Positions 25,440 through 33,950 of a stretch of 64,000 nt of DNA are shown here, piece by piece. Under the pieces are notes generated by a model. The model had not been told where the DNA came from. It saw only the letters and a program-made list of their open reading frames with translations, and made no database searches. The position numbers and the translations under genes are program-made. The DNA lies in contig CAXTAY010000017.1 of assembly GCA_964242335.1 (NCBI GenBank), positions 5,336 through 69,335 of the forward strand. Direction: 5' to 3'. The stretch comes from Lichenicoccus sp964242335. Lineage in GTDB: Bacteria > Pseudomonadota > Alphaproteobacteria > Acetobacterales > Acetobacteraceae. Position 1 is the first letter of the stretch. Each line of letters opens with the position of its first letter.

Positions 25440-27233
25440 ATGGTGGCTGCACAGGGGCGAGACAGAGTCCGCGGCCCCGGCGAGGTCGGCGCCGAGCCGG
25501 AGCCGGGCTTCGACGGGCGCGAGAACCTCGCCTCCGGACGCAGCCGTTTCGCGCGGCTGCGGGCGCTCATCGAGGATCCCGACCTCAGCTTCCTCATGGA
25601 GGCGCATAGCGGCCTCTCCGCCAAGCTGGTGGAGGAGGCAGGGTTCGCCGGCGTCTGGGCGTCCGGCCTGTCGATGTCTGCCTCGCTCGGCCTGCGCGAC
25701 AACAACGAGGCCTCCTGGACCCAGGTGCTGGAGCAGGCCGAGTACATGGCCGACGCCACCAGCCTGCCGATCCTGCTCGACGGCGACACCGGCTACGGCA
25801 ACTTCAACAATGTCCGCCGCCTGGTGCGCAAGCTGTGCGAGCGCGGCATCGCCGGGGTGTGCATCGAGGACAAGCTGTTCCCGAAGACCAACTCCTTCAT
25901 CGGCGAGGCGCAGCCGCTCGCCGACCTAGACGAGTTCTGCGGCCGCCTGCGCGCCGCCAAGGACGCCCAGCCGGAGGACGACTTCGTGCTGGTGGCGCGG
26001 GTCGAGGCGCTGATCTCCGGCCACTCGATGGACGAGGCGCTGCGTCGGGCCGAAGCCTACCGGGCGGCCGGCGCGGACGCGATCCTTATCCACTCCAAGA
26101 AGCGCCACGCCGGCGAGATCCTGGGCTTCATGGAGCGCTGGGGCGACCGCGGCCCGGTGGTGATCGTGCCGACCATGTACTATGCGACGCCGACCGACAT
26201 GTTCCGGCACGCCGGCGTCTCGACGGTGATCTGGGCCAACCACATGGTGCGTTCCTCGATCACCGCGATGCGCGAGACCGCCGCGCGCATCCACCGCGAG
26301 CAGAGCCTGCGCGGGATCGAGCCGGAGGTCGCCTCGGTGAAGGAGATCTTCACGCTGACCGACAACGACGAGCTGGAGGCGGCGGCTCAGCGCTACCTGC
26401 CCGCCGCCTCGCTGCCGGCCTTCCCGGTGCCGCAGCCGCGGCGCGCGGTGCGCGGCATCGTGCTGGCCGCCTCGCACGGCGAGGCGCTCGGGGCCTACAC
26501 CGCCGACAAGCCGAAATGCATGGTCGACCTGCGCGGTCGGCCGCTGCTCGGCCACCTGCTCGACACGCTGCGCCGCGGCGGCGTGCATGAGCTGAGCGTG
26601 GTGCGCGGCTACCGCAAGGACGCGATCAGCGCGGAGCGCATCGGGCTCGCCGGCGTCACCCTGCTCGACAACGACGACCACGCCAGCACCGGCGAGGTCG
26701 CCTCGCTGCTGCGCGCCGTCGACGCGCTGCACGGCGAGACCGTGATCGTCTACGGCGACGTGCTGTTCCGTCGCTACATCCTGGACGCGCTGCTCGCGGT
26801 GCAGGCCGACATCGTCATCGCCGTCGACGCGCTGAGCCAGCGGGCCGCCGGCGCCGGCAGCCGGCACCTGCCGAACCCGCGCGACCTGGTCACCGCGGAC
26901 AAGCCGTTCTCGGCGAGCTACCTGGATGACGGTGCCGCCCGGCTGCTCGGCATCGGCGACGGCGCCGGCGCCGGCGCCGGCGCTGAAGCTGGAGCCGTCG
27001 CCGTCGCCGACGGGGAATGGATCGGCCTGATGCGGCTGAGCCCGCACGGCGCCGTGCTGGTGCGCGACGAACTGGCGCGCATGCAGGCCGAAGGCATCGC
27101 CGCCAGTGCCGACCTGCCGGCGCTGCTGTCGCGGCTGCGGCTGCGCCATCCGGTGGCGGTGCACTACATCACCGGCCACTGGCTCGACGTCGACACCATC
27201 ACCGACCTCGCCGAGGCGCGGAACTTCTCCTGA
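25440..27233 (+). CDS. pepM: Phosphoenolpyruvate mutase fused to nucleotidyltransferase (PepM-NTP)
   Basis: About 597 residues. Residues 30-320 are a phosphoenolpyruvate mutase of the isocitrate lyase superfamily, with the diagnostic EDK-x5-NS motif (E143, D144, K145, N151, S152 in EDKLFPKTNSF) that separates true mutases from other members. It rearranges phosphoenolpyruvate to phosphonopyruvate, forming the C-P bond. Residues 335-597 are a nucleotidyltransferase domain (GIVLAAS..., DKPKCMVDLRGRPLL), as in the PntC-type fusions that activate 2-aminoethylphosphonate with CTP. The first loop is SHGEAL instead of GxGxR. A Gly-Ala run (about residues 507-518) is inserted in the domain. Starts at 25374 and 25407 are also possible. 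Confidence 0.9.
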   Translation: MVAAQGRDRVRGPGEVGAEPEPGFDGRENLASGRSRFARLRALIEDPDLSFLMEAHSGLSAKLVEEAGFAGVWASGLSMSASLGLRDNNEASWTQVLEQAEYMADATSLPILLDGDTGYGNFNNVRRLVRKLCERGIAGVCIEDKLFPKTNSFIGEAQPLADLDEFCGRLRAAKDAQPEDDFVLVARVEALISGHSMDEALRRAEAYRAAGADAILIHSKKRHAGEILGFMERWGDRGPVVIVPTMYYATPTDMFRHAGVSTVIWANHMVRSSITAMRETAARIHREQSLRGIEPEVASVKEIFTLTDNDELEAAAQRYLPAASLPAFPVPQPRRAVRGIVLAASHGEALGAYTADKPKCMVDLRGRPLLGHLLDTLRRGGVHELSVVRGYRKDAISAERIGLAGVTLLDNDDHASTGEVASLLRAVDALHGETVIVYGDVLFRRYILDALLAVQADIVIAVDALSQRAAGAGSRHLPNPRDLVTADKPFSASYLDDGAARLLGIGDGAGAGAGAEAGAVAVADGEWIGLMRLSPHGAVLVRDELARMQAEGIAASADLPALLSRLRLRHPVAVHYITGHWLDVDTITDLAEARNFS

Positions 27234-27293
27234 TCGAGCCGGCCCGCAGGGCAGGATCGGCACCGCGCCATGCCTCCAGAGAGAGACCGCAGC

Positions 27294-27803
27294 ATGAACT
27301 ATCCCGCAGCCTCCCGCATCGCCGCTCTGCTGCTGGCACCGATCCTGGGTGCCGCGGCCGCGGCCGGCAGCGCCGGTGCCGCGCCGGCAGGTCCGACGGT
27401 CGCCGCCACCCCCTCGACGACCATGCCGGCGGCACCGGGGGCGGCGCCGGCGCTGCCCAAGGAGGTCTCGGCCAAGGTGGAGCAGCGCATCCGCCAGCTG
27501 CACGGCCAGCTCGGCATCACGCCGGCGCAGCAGCCGCAGTGGGAGCAGTTCGCGCAGGTGATGCGCGACAACGCCGCCCAGATCAGCCAGGCCTCGGCAG
27601 ACCGCATCGCCCGGGTGAAGGCGCTGAATGCCGCCGACAACATGCAGTCCTACGCGCAGCTCGCGCAGGTGCACGCGACCGACATGCAGAAGCTCGCGAG
27701 CGCGTTCCAGTCGCTGTACGCGTCGTTCCCGGAGGCGCAGAAGCAGGTGGCGGACAGCGTGTTCCGCAAGGGCAACGCGATCGCGCCGCGCCACCGCGAA
27801 TGA
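27294..27803 (+). CDS. Spy/CpxP-like LTXXQ-motif periplasmic protein
   Basis: A 169-residue secreted protein: signal peptide MNYPAASRIAALLLAPILG ending in an alanine-rich stretch, a low-complexity linker, then a helical domain with LGITPAQQPQWEQFAQVMRDN, a variant of the LTxxQ motif of Spy/CpxP chaperones. The start at 27294 places the signal peptide at the N-terminus; an upstream ATG at 27270 would add eight polar residues. It sits between the PEP mutase and phosphonopyruvate decarboxylase genes in the same direction (61 and 37 bases away). It may be cotranscribed, but a role in phosphonate assembly is not evident. Confidence 0.75.
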   Translation: MNYPAASRIAALLLAPILGAAAAAGSAGAAPAGPTVAATPSTTMPAAPGAAPALPKEVSAKVEQRIRQLHGQLGITPAQQPQWEQFAQVMRDNAAQISQASADRIARVKALNAADNMQSYAQLAQVHATDMQKLASAFQSLYASFPEAQKQVADSVFRKGNAIAPRHRE

Positions 27804-27840
27804 GGCGGCGCGTCCCGCCGGCGGCACCCGGGTCCGGCCG

Positions 27841-28995
27841 GTGATCGAGGCGCAGGGCTTCATCGATGCTGCGGCGTCACGCGGGCTCGATTTCTGGTCG
27901 GGCGTGCCCTGCTCGTTCCTGACCCCGCTGATCAACCGCGTCGCCAGCGGCGGCGCCGGGACGCAGAACGCGCCGCACTACGTGGGTGCGGCGAGCGAGG
28001 GCGAGGCGGTCGCGATCGCCTCCGGTGCCTGGCTCGGCGGCCGCGGCGGCGTGGTGATCTGCCAGAACTCTGGGCTGGGCAACGCGGTCAACCCGCTGAC
28101 GTCGCTCAACCATCCGTTCCGCATCCCGCTGCTGCTGATCGTGACCTGGCGCGGCCAGCCGGGCCTGCCGGACGAGCCGCAGCACGTGCTGATGGGCCGT
28201 ATCACCCAGGACCTGCTCGGCCTCTGCGAGGTGCCGAACCGGCCGTTCCCGCGCGAGCCGGAGGCGATCGGCGCCGCGCTGGATGCCGCGGCCGCGCACT
28301 TCGACGCCGACAGCCTGCCCTTCGCCCTGGTGATGCAGCAGGACAGCGTCGCCGAGGAGACGCTGTCGGAGCCGCAGCCGCCGACGCGACCGCGCGGTCT
28401 GCGTCACGATCTGCGCCGGCACGGCGAGTGTCCGGCCCGGGCGAGCCTGCTCGAGCGCATGCTGGCGCTGCTGCCGGAGCGCGCCGCGGTGATCGCGACC
28501 ACCGGCAAGAGCGGGCGCGAACTGTTCACCCTGTCGGACCGCCCGCAGCACCTGTACCAGGTGGGCTCGATGGGAGGAGCGTCCGGCATGGCGCTCGGCG
28601 TCGCGCTGACGGTGCCGCAGCGACCGGTCGTGGTGCTCGACGGCGACGGCGCCGCGCTGATGAAACTCGGCAGCCTCGCCACCATCGGCGCCCGGGCGCC
28701 GCGCAACCTGCTGCACCTGCTGCTGGATAACGGCGTGCACGACAGCACCGGCGGCCAGGCGACGGTATCTGCGAGCGTCGACTTCGCCGAGGTGGCGCTG
28801 GCCTGCGGCTATCGCGCGGCCTGGTCGGTGGATGACGAGGCCGGCTTCGAGCAGGCACTGGCCGCAGCCCTGGCGCAGCAGGGGCCGGTCATGCTGCACG
28901 CCCGCATCCGTCCCGGCTCGATGCAGGCGCTCGGCCGGCCGACGGTGGCGCCGCACGAGGTGGCGCGCCGCTTCCGCGAGTTCCTGCCCGGCTGA
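27841..28995 (+). CDS. aepY: Phosphonopyruvate decarboxylase
   Basis: A 384-residue thiamine diphosphate enzyme. The N-terminal part (DFWSGVPCSFLTPLINRV, ASEGEAVAIASGAWLGG, NSGLGNAVNPLTSL) and the C-terminal TPP domain (LDGDGAALMKLGSL, LDNGVHDSTGGQ) are the hallmarks of Ppd, as opposed to sulfopyruvate decarboxylase, which is often two chains. It decarboxylates phosphonopyruvate to phosphonoacetaldehyde, making the PEP mutase reaction irreversible. The start is a GTG. Its position downstream of PepM makes the assignment strong. Confidence 0.92.
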   Translation: MIEAQGFIDAAASRGLDFWSGVPCSFLTPLINRVASGGAGTQNAPHYVGAASEGEAVAIASGAWLGGRGGVVICQNSGLGNAVNPLTSLNHPFRIPLLLIVTWRGQPGLPDEPQHVLMGRITQDLLGLCEVPNRPFPREPEAIGAALDAAAAHFDADSLPFALVMQQDSVAEETLSEPQPPTRPRGLRHDLRRHGECPARASLLERMLALLPERAAVIATTGKSGRELFTLSDRPQHLYQVGSMGGASGMALGVALTVPQRPVVVLDGDGAALMKLGSLATIGARAPRNLLHLLLDNGVHDSTGGQATVSASVDFAEVALACGYRAAWSVDDEAGFEQALAAALAQQGPVMLHARIRPGSMQALGRPTVAPHEVARRFREFLPG

Positions 28996-29027
28996 ACTCC
29001 GCCGGACCGGTCGGCGACCCGGGGTCG

Positions 29028-29366
29028 CTACCTCCCGTGCCCGCCGCCGCCGCCGTGGCCCCCGCCACCGCCACCGCCGCCACGACCCCCGCCGCCACCG
29101 TGGAAGCCTCCGCCGCCCGCGCGCACACCGCCCCTCGCCCCACCGGGAATGCCCGGGACCGGCCGGCCGAAGCCGCGCCCGCCACCGTCGCGATACGGTC
29201 CGACCCGGTAGCCGCCGCCCCAGGCGCCGTAGTCGCCGCCGGCGGTGTCGTAGTACTGGCCGCCATAGCCGTCATAGCCGGGGCCGACGACGCAGCCGCT
29301 CAGCGGCACCGTCAGCACGCTGAGCGTGAGCGCCAGCAGCGTCACGCGTCGCAGGGAGAGGCTCAT
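29028..29366 (-). CDS. Small glycine-rich lipoprotein
   Basis: A 112-residue protein with a signal sequence and lipobox (LTVPLSGC). The mature part is rich in glycine and tyrosine, ending in a run of GGG with His and Arg. It is low in information but the signal peptide is convincing. The ATG overlaps the stop of the upstream VOC gene (ATGA), indicating a real coupled gene. Function unknown. Confidence 0.65.
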   Translation of the reverse strand: MSLSLRRVTLLALTLSVLTVPLSGCVVGPGYDGYGGQYYDTAGGDYGAWGGGYRVGPYRDGGGRGFGRPVPGIPGGARGGVRAGGGGFHGGGGGRGGGGGGGGHGGGGGHGR

Positions 29367-30331
29367 CTCGATTCCCCCGCGGAGACGTCGGTCCGCCATT
29401 CGAGCAGCCCGAACAGTGCTCCCTGCGGATCGGCGACCAGGGCGATCTTGCCGCCGTGGCGGTCGAGCTGCGGCGGCAGCAGCACGCGGCCGCCGCTCGC
29501 GGTGACCTTCGCCGCCATCGCCGCCGCGTCCTCGACCCGCACGTAGCTCACCCAGCGTGGATGCGCATTCGGGCGGCTCGGCGGGATCGGGTTGACGCTG
29601 GCGCGCGCGTAGCTTTCCGAAGCTAGGATCAGGTGCCGCGCGTCCTGCGCGTCCGGCAGGTTGAAGACATCATAGCCGAACAGGGACTTGTAGAAGGCGG
29701 CGTCCGCATCCGGATCGGTGGTGATCAGCGAGCTCCAGATCCACTCCCCCGGCTCCGCCAGCAGGTCGGGCGGATCGCCGCTGCCGGATGCGAGGATCGC
29801 GAATACCGCGCCCTGCGGATCGGCGAGTATGGCCTCTTGACCAAGATTGGCGATGCGGTGCGGCTCGAACAGCAGCTTGGCGCCGGACTGCGTCGCCAGG
29901 GCGGCCGCCTTGTCCGCGTCGTCGGCGGCCATGAAGGTGAGCCAGGCCGGCCGACGGCCCGCCGGGATCGGCCGCTGCACGATGCCGGCCACCACGCGAC
30001 CGCTCACGGAAGCCTGGGTGAACCGGTTCACGCCGCCGCCGGCATCCTGGAAGCTCCAGCCGAACAGGCCGCCATAGAACCGCTTGGCGGCGTCGAGGTC
30101 CGGGGTGACCAGCTCGGCGAACACCACCTTGCCGCGGTGATGCTCCATGCTCGGAGGGTTGACCAGCGCCGGCAGGTCGGACGGCGCGGCCCTGGCGGGT
30201 ACCGCGAAGATCGTGCTGCCGATCGCGGCGCCCAGCCATACGCTCAGGCCGCCGCCGAGCAGCAGCGTGCGCCGCAATCCGCCGCGGTGGCGCCGGGGCG
30301 TATCACCCGGCATCGGTCGTTCTGGCACCAC
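29363..30331 (-). CDS. VOC family protein with twin-arginine-like signal, two glyoxalase domains
   Basis: A 322-residue protein. An N-terminal basic stretch RRTLLLGGGLSVWLG suggests export, possibly by the Tat route. Two glyoxalase/bleomycin-resistance (VOC) modules follow: FAELVTPDLDAAKRFYGGLFGW and SSLITTDPDADAAFYKSLFGYDVF, each ending with a DPQGAVFAIL- or DPQGALFGLLEW-type strand. VOC pairs bind metal and a small ligand; the reaction is unknown. Its gene overlaps the small lipoprotein gene, and both may act in the periplasm. Confidence 0.82.
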   Translation of the reverse strand: MVPERPMPGDTPRRHRGGLRRTLLLGGGLSVWLGAAIGSTIFAVPARAAPSDLPALVNPPSMEHHRGKVVFAELVTPDLDAAKRFYGGLFGWSFQDAGGGVNRFTQASVSGRVVAGIVQRPIPAGRRPAWLTFMAADDADKAAALATQSGAKLLFEPHRIANLGQEAILADPQGAVFAILASGSGDPPDLLAEPGEWIWSSLITTDPDADAAFYKSLFGYDVFNLPDAQDARHLILASESYARASVNPIPPSRPNAHPRWVSYVRVEDAAAMAAKVTASGGRVLLPPQLDRHGGKIALVADPQGALFGLLEWRTDVSAGESR

Positions 30332-30395
30332 TATCCTCCTGTGCGGCGTAGCGCGATCACGTCGTAGCCCTGGCGCGCGATCAAGGGCGGGCCGC

Positions 30396-31268
30396 CTAGC
30401 CCGAAGCGGCGCGGCCCTGCCGGTCTAGCAGCTGGAAATCCTCGTCGGACAGCGCGACGCCGGCCGCGCGCACGTTGTCCTCGAGATGCCGTGGATCGCC
30501 GGTGCCGGGGATCGGCAGCATCACCTTCGACCGCTTGAGCACCCAGGCCAGCGCCACCTGTCCGGTCGAGACGCCGAGACGCTCGGCGATGGCGTTGAGA
30601 TCGGAGTGCGGCGCGGCCAGGGCGCCCGCCGCCAGCGGCGCCCACGGGATGAAGCCGATGCCGTTCGCCTCGCAGTAGTCGAGCACCGCCTCGTTCTTGC
30701 GGTTGACCAGGTTGTACTGGCTCTGCACCGTCACCACCGGGAAATGCTTCCCGGCGGCCTCGATCTCCTCGACGCTGACCTCGCTGAGGCCGACGTGACG
30801 GATCAGCCCCTCCTGCTGCATTGCCGCGATGACGCCGAACTGCTCCTCGCGCGGCACCGCCGGGTCGATCCGGTGCAGCTGCCAGAGGTCGATGCGCTCC
30901 ACCTGCAGACGACGCAGGCTCATCAGCACGCATTGCCGGAGATATTCCGGGCGTCCCAGTGGCCGCCAGACATTCGGTCCGTGCCGGGTAAGGCCGCCCT
31001 TGGTGGCGACGATCAGGCCCGCATAGGGATGCAGCACCTCGCGGATCAGGTCCTCGCTGACGAACGGCCCGTAGCTGTCGGCGGTGTCGATGAAGTCGAT
31101 GCCGAGCCCGGGGATGCGTCGCAGCGTCTCTCGCGCCGCCTGCGGGTCCTTGGGCTGCTCCCAGATGCCGGCGCCGGTGATGCGCATGGCGCCGAAGCCG
31201 AGCCGGTTGATGGCGATGTCGCCGCCGATCGTGAAGCGACCGGCAGCGCTGGCGTCGTCTCTTGCCAT
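30396..31268 (-). CDS. Aldo/keto reductase
   Basis: A 290-residue NADPH-dependent reductase. The catalytic tetrad is visible: Asp and Tyr in DFIDTADSYGPF, Lys in IVATKGGL and His in DLWQLHRID. LPIPGTGDPRHLEDNVRAAG is the cofactor-binding end of the barrel. It resembles the general-stress and aryl-alcohol-like reductases that act on aldehydes. Start ATG at 31268. No neighbour indicates a specific substrate. Confidence 0.9.
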   Translation of the reverse strand: MARDDASAAGRFTIGGDIAINRLGFGAMRITGAGIWEQPKDPQAARETLRRIPGLGIDFIDTADSYGPFVSEDLIREVLHPYAGLIVATKGGLTRHGPNVWRPLGRPEYLRQCVLMSLRRLQVERIDLWQLHRIDPAVPREEQFGVIAAMQQEGLIRHVGLSEVSVEEIEAAGKHFPVVTVQSQYNLVNRKNEAVLDYCEANGIGFIPWAPLAAGALAAPHSDLNAIAERLGVSTGQVALAWVLKRSKVMLPIPGTGDPRHLEDNVRAAGVALSDEDFQLLDRQGRAASG

Positions 31269-31374
31269 GCGGTGCTCTCCTGGGCCTGCGGCGGACGGTA
31301 GGGCGGCCGCAGAGGCTGACGCATCGCGCCGCGGAAGGTTGCGAGCAGGACCCGGGATCGGCCGCCTCGAACGG

Positions 31375-33261
31375 CTAGAGCTCGACCTGCCGCCCGATCT
31401 CGAGGAAGCGCTGGCGCGGCAGCGCGAAGCGGTCCGGGACGCGCACCGCGTTGCGATACAGGAAGCCGAACAGCATGCGCCGCCAGGCGAACATCCTGGG
31501 ATGGTCGAGGCTCCGGGTCACGTCGTCGTGCGCTGCCACGAACAGCACGTGGTCGAGATCGAGGTCGCAGCCCTGGTCGCGCGCCTGCTGCACCGCGAGC
31601 AGCAGGTTCGGCACCTCGACGAAGCCGAAATGCACCTCGACGAACCAGAACCCCTCCATCACCTCGCGTACCTTGACCCGCGCCCCGGCGGCCACGCGGG
31701 CGACGGGGTCGAACTTCACGTAGAGGGTCGCGAGCCGCGCCGGCAGCGCCCCGAACAGGTCGATGTGGCGGGCCATCAGCGGCGACACCACGCTGTCGCC
31801 GCGGCTCAGGAACACGGCACTTCCCGGCGTGCGCGGCAGCGCGCCGTGGCGCAGCGCCTCGAGCACCTCGTCCTCGCGTCCGGCCCGCGCCAGGGTGCTG
31901 CGCACCAGCAGGACGCCGCGATGCCAGGTCACCATGATGACGAACAGGGCCGAGCCGAACAGCAGCGGCACGTAGCCGCCCTGCAGGATCTTCAGCAGGT
32001 TGGCGCAGAAGAAGGCGATGTCGACGAACAGGAAGCCGGCCGCGGTTGCCAGCGCCGCGGCGAGCGGCCACTTCCAGCGCTCGCGCATCACGTCGAACAG
32101 CAGCAGTGTGGTCAGCAGCATCGTGGTCGAGACCGCGGTGCCGAACGCGCCGGCGAGGCGCGCGGAGCTGCCGAAGCTGACGGTGATCGCGATCGTCGCC
32201 ACCATCATCACCCAGTTCACCAGCGGCACGTAGATCTGCCCGTATTCGGCGTCCGAGGTCTGGCGGATGATCAGGCCGGGGAACCAGCCGAGCTGCATCG
32301 CCTGCCGGGTGAGCGAGAACGAGCCGGTGATGATCGCCTGGCTGGCGATGATGGTGGCCAGCGTCGCCAGGATCACCAGCGGATAGACCCCCCAGTGCGG
32401 CACCTCGGAGAAGAACGGGTTGGCGGCGAGCTTCGGGTCGCGCAGCAGCTGCGCCGCCTGGCCAGCATAGTTGAGCAGCAGTGCCGGCAGCACCACCGCG
32501 GTCCAGGCGACGCGCACCGGCCGCCGGCCCAGGTGCCCCATGTCGGCGTAGAGCGCCTCGCCGCCGGTCAACGCCAGGAACACGCCGCCCAGCACGACGA
32601 AGCTGCCCCAGCCGTGATGCACCAGGAAGCCGAGGCCGAGCAGCGGGTTGAACGCGGCGACCACCCTCGGGCTGCGCAGGATCGCGATCACGCCGAGGGT
32701 GGCGATCACCGCGAACCAGAGCAGCATGACCGGCCCGAACAGGCGGCTGAGCCTGGCGGTGCCGAACGGCTGCATCGCGAACAAGCCGATCAGGATCGCC
32801 ACCGCGAGCGGCACCACGTAGGGCTTGAACACGGTGGTGGCGACGTCCAGCCCTTCCAGCGCGCCCAGCACCGAGATCGAGGGCGTGATGATGCCGTCGC
32901 CGTAGATCAGCGCCGCACCGAACAGGCCGGCGGCGATCAGCAGCTTGCCGCGGCTGAGCAGAGCGCCCTCGAAGGACCTGTCGAGCAGCGACATCAGGGC
33001 AAGGATGCCGCCCTCGCCGTGGTTGTCGGCGCGCATCACGACCAGGCAGTACTTGATCGAGATCGTGACGATCAGCGCCCAGACGATCAGCGACAGGCTG
33101 CCGAGCGCCACGTCGGCGCTGATCTTGCCGCCGGCATCGCCGACCACGGTCTGGAAGGTGTAGAGCGGGCTGGTGCCGAGATCGCCGTAGACGATGCCGA
33201 GCGCCGCCAGGGCCGGTCCGGCGAGAGCGCGTCGCGCCGGTGCCGTCTCGTGCTGCGACAT
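31375..33261 (-). CDS. kup: Kup potassium uptake protein
   Basis: A 628-residue transporter of the KUP/HAK/KT family, mediating proton-coupled potassium uptake. Signatures are GIVYGDLGTSPLYTFQTV at the N-terminus, IWALIVTISIKYCLVVMRADNHGEGGI, and LIYGDGIITPSISVLGALEGL. About 12 transmembrane helices and a C-terminal cytoplasmic domain are present, normal length. The gene lies between an aldo/keto reductase gene and mucR on the same strand with spacers of 106 and 58 bases. Confidence 0.95.
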   Translation of the reverse strand: MSQHETAPARRALAGPALAALGIVYGDLGTSPLYTFQTVVGDAGGKISADVALGSLSLIVWALIVTISIKYCLVVMRADNHGEGGILALMSLLDRSFEGALLSRGKLLIAAGLFGAALIYGDGIITPSISVLGALEGLDVATTVFKPYVVPLAVAILIGLFAMQPFGTARLSRLFGPVMLLWFAVIATLGVIAILRSPRVVAAFNPLLGLGFLVHHGWGSFVVLGGVFLALTGGEALYADMGHLGRRPVRVAWTAVVLPALLLNYAGQAAQLLRDPKLAANPFFSEVPHWGVYPLVILATLATIIASQAIITGSFSLTRQAMQLGWFPGLIIRQTSDAEYGQIYVPLVNWVMMVATIAITVSFGSSARLAGAFGTAVSTTMLLTTLLLFDVMRERWKWPLAAALATAAGFLFVDIAFFCANLLKILQGGYVPLLFGSALFVIMVTWHRGVLLVRSTLARAGREDEVLEALRHGALPRTPGSAVFLSRGDSVVSPLMARHIDLFGALPARLATLYVKFDPVARVAAGARVKVREVMEGFWFVEVHFGFVEVPNLLLAVQQARDQGCDLDLDHVLFVAAHDDVTRSLDHPRMFAWRRMLFGFLYRNAVRVPDRFALPRQRFLEIGRQVEL

Positions 33262-33319
33262 CGGCGACGTCCTTCGCTGACGGAGGCGCTCTTTGGGGCG
33301 GCGGCCGAGGCCGCGGCGG

Positions 33320-33772
33320 TCAGACGGTCGCGGTCTTCACCCGGCCGCGCCGACGCGACTCGCTGGCCGGCTCCGCCTTGCGCCCCAGCCCGATCTCCTT
33401 GGCGAGGTCGCTGCGCCGCTCGGCGTAGGAGGGTGCGACCATCGGGTAGTCGCGCGGCAGGCCCCAGCGCTCGCGATACTGGTCCGGCGTCATGTTGTAG
33501 GAGCTCTGCAGGTGCCGCTTCAGCATCTTGAGCTTCTTGCCGTCCTCGAGGCAGACGATGTAGTCCGGGTAGACGCTCTTCTTGATCGGTACCGCCGGCA
33601 CCGGCTTCTCCGCGGCGGCGGCCTCGCTGACGCCGCCCTTCAGGCCGCTCAGCGCCTTGTAGACCTCCTGGATCAGCGCCGGCAGGGCCGCGGCTTCCAC
33701 CGTGTTGTTCGAAACGTGTGCGCTGACGATCTGTGCTGCCAGCTCCAGTGGCCCGACGGCGTTGTCTGTCAT
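33320..33772 (-). CDS. mucR: MucR/Ros family transcriptional regulator
   Basis: A 150-residue H-NS-like global regulator. The DNA-binding domain is YPDYIVCLEDGKKLKMLKRHL...YNMTPDQYRERWGLPRDYPMVAPSYAERRS. Only one zinc-ligand cysteine remains (VCLEDGK; the usual C-x2-C is lost), a variant seen in Rhodospirillales homologs. MucR proteins silence AT-rich promoters and control exopolysaccharide and motility. The ATG at 33772 begins MTDNAVGPLELAAQIV, the conserved start; an upstream ATG at 33829 is rejected. A good promoter lies upstream. Confidence 0.9.
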   Translation of the reverse strand: MTDNAVGPLELAAQIVSAHVSNNTVEAAALPALIQEVYKALSGLKGGVSEAAAAEKPVPAVPIKKSVYPDYIVCLEDGKKLKMLKRHLQSSYNMTPDQYRERWGLPRDYPMVAPSYAERRSDLAKEIGLGRKAEPASESRRRGRVKTATV

Positions 33773-33800
33773 CAAGATAAACCTGTCACTCTTTCTTGCG

Positions 33801-33829
33801 GATATAGCTGCGCCCCGCTGTCTTAACAA
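33801..33829 (-). promoter_or_regulatory. Promoter of mucR
   Basis: On the minus strand TTGTTA (33829-33824), 17-base spacer, TATATC (33806-33801), giving a leader of about 20 bases before the mucR ATG. It lies in an AT-richer patch, the kind of DNA that MucR itself binds, so autorepression is plausible. Confidence 0.6.
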
Positions 33830-33950
33830 TCACCGCGCCGGTTCAATCTCCGTCTTTCTTCCGATCCTGCCTCTTCCATGCTTGCGCAGCCCGATGGCTG
33901 CTTGACATCGACCCCGCCCGCGATCACACGGCAGAGAAAAGGCAGGTACG

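Noticed and set aside
26958..26996. GGCGCC repeat considered as a recombination or CRISPR-like element
   Set aside because: It is a short in-frame Gly-Ala codon run without spacers.
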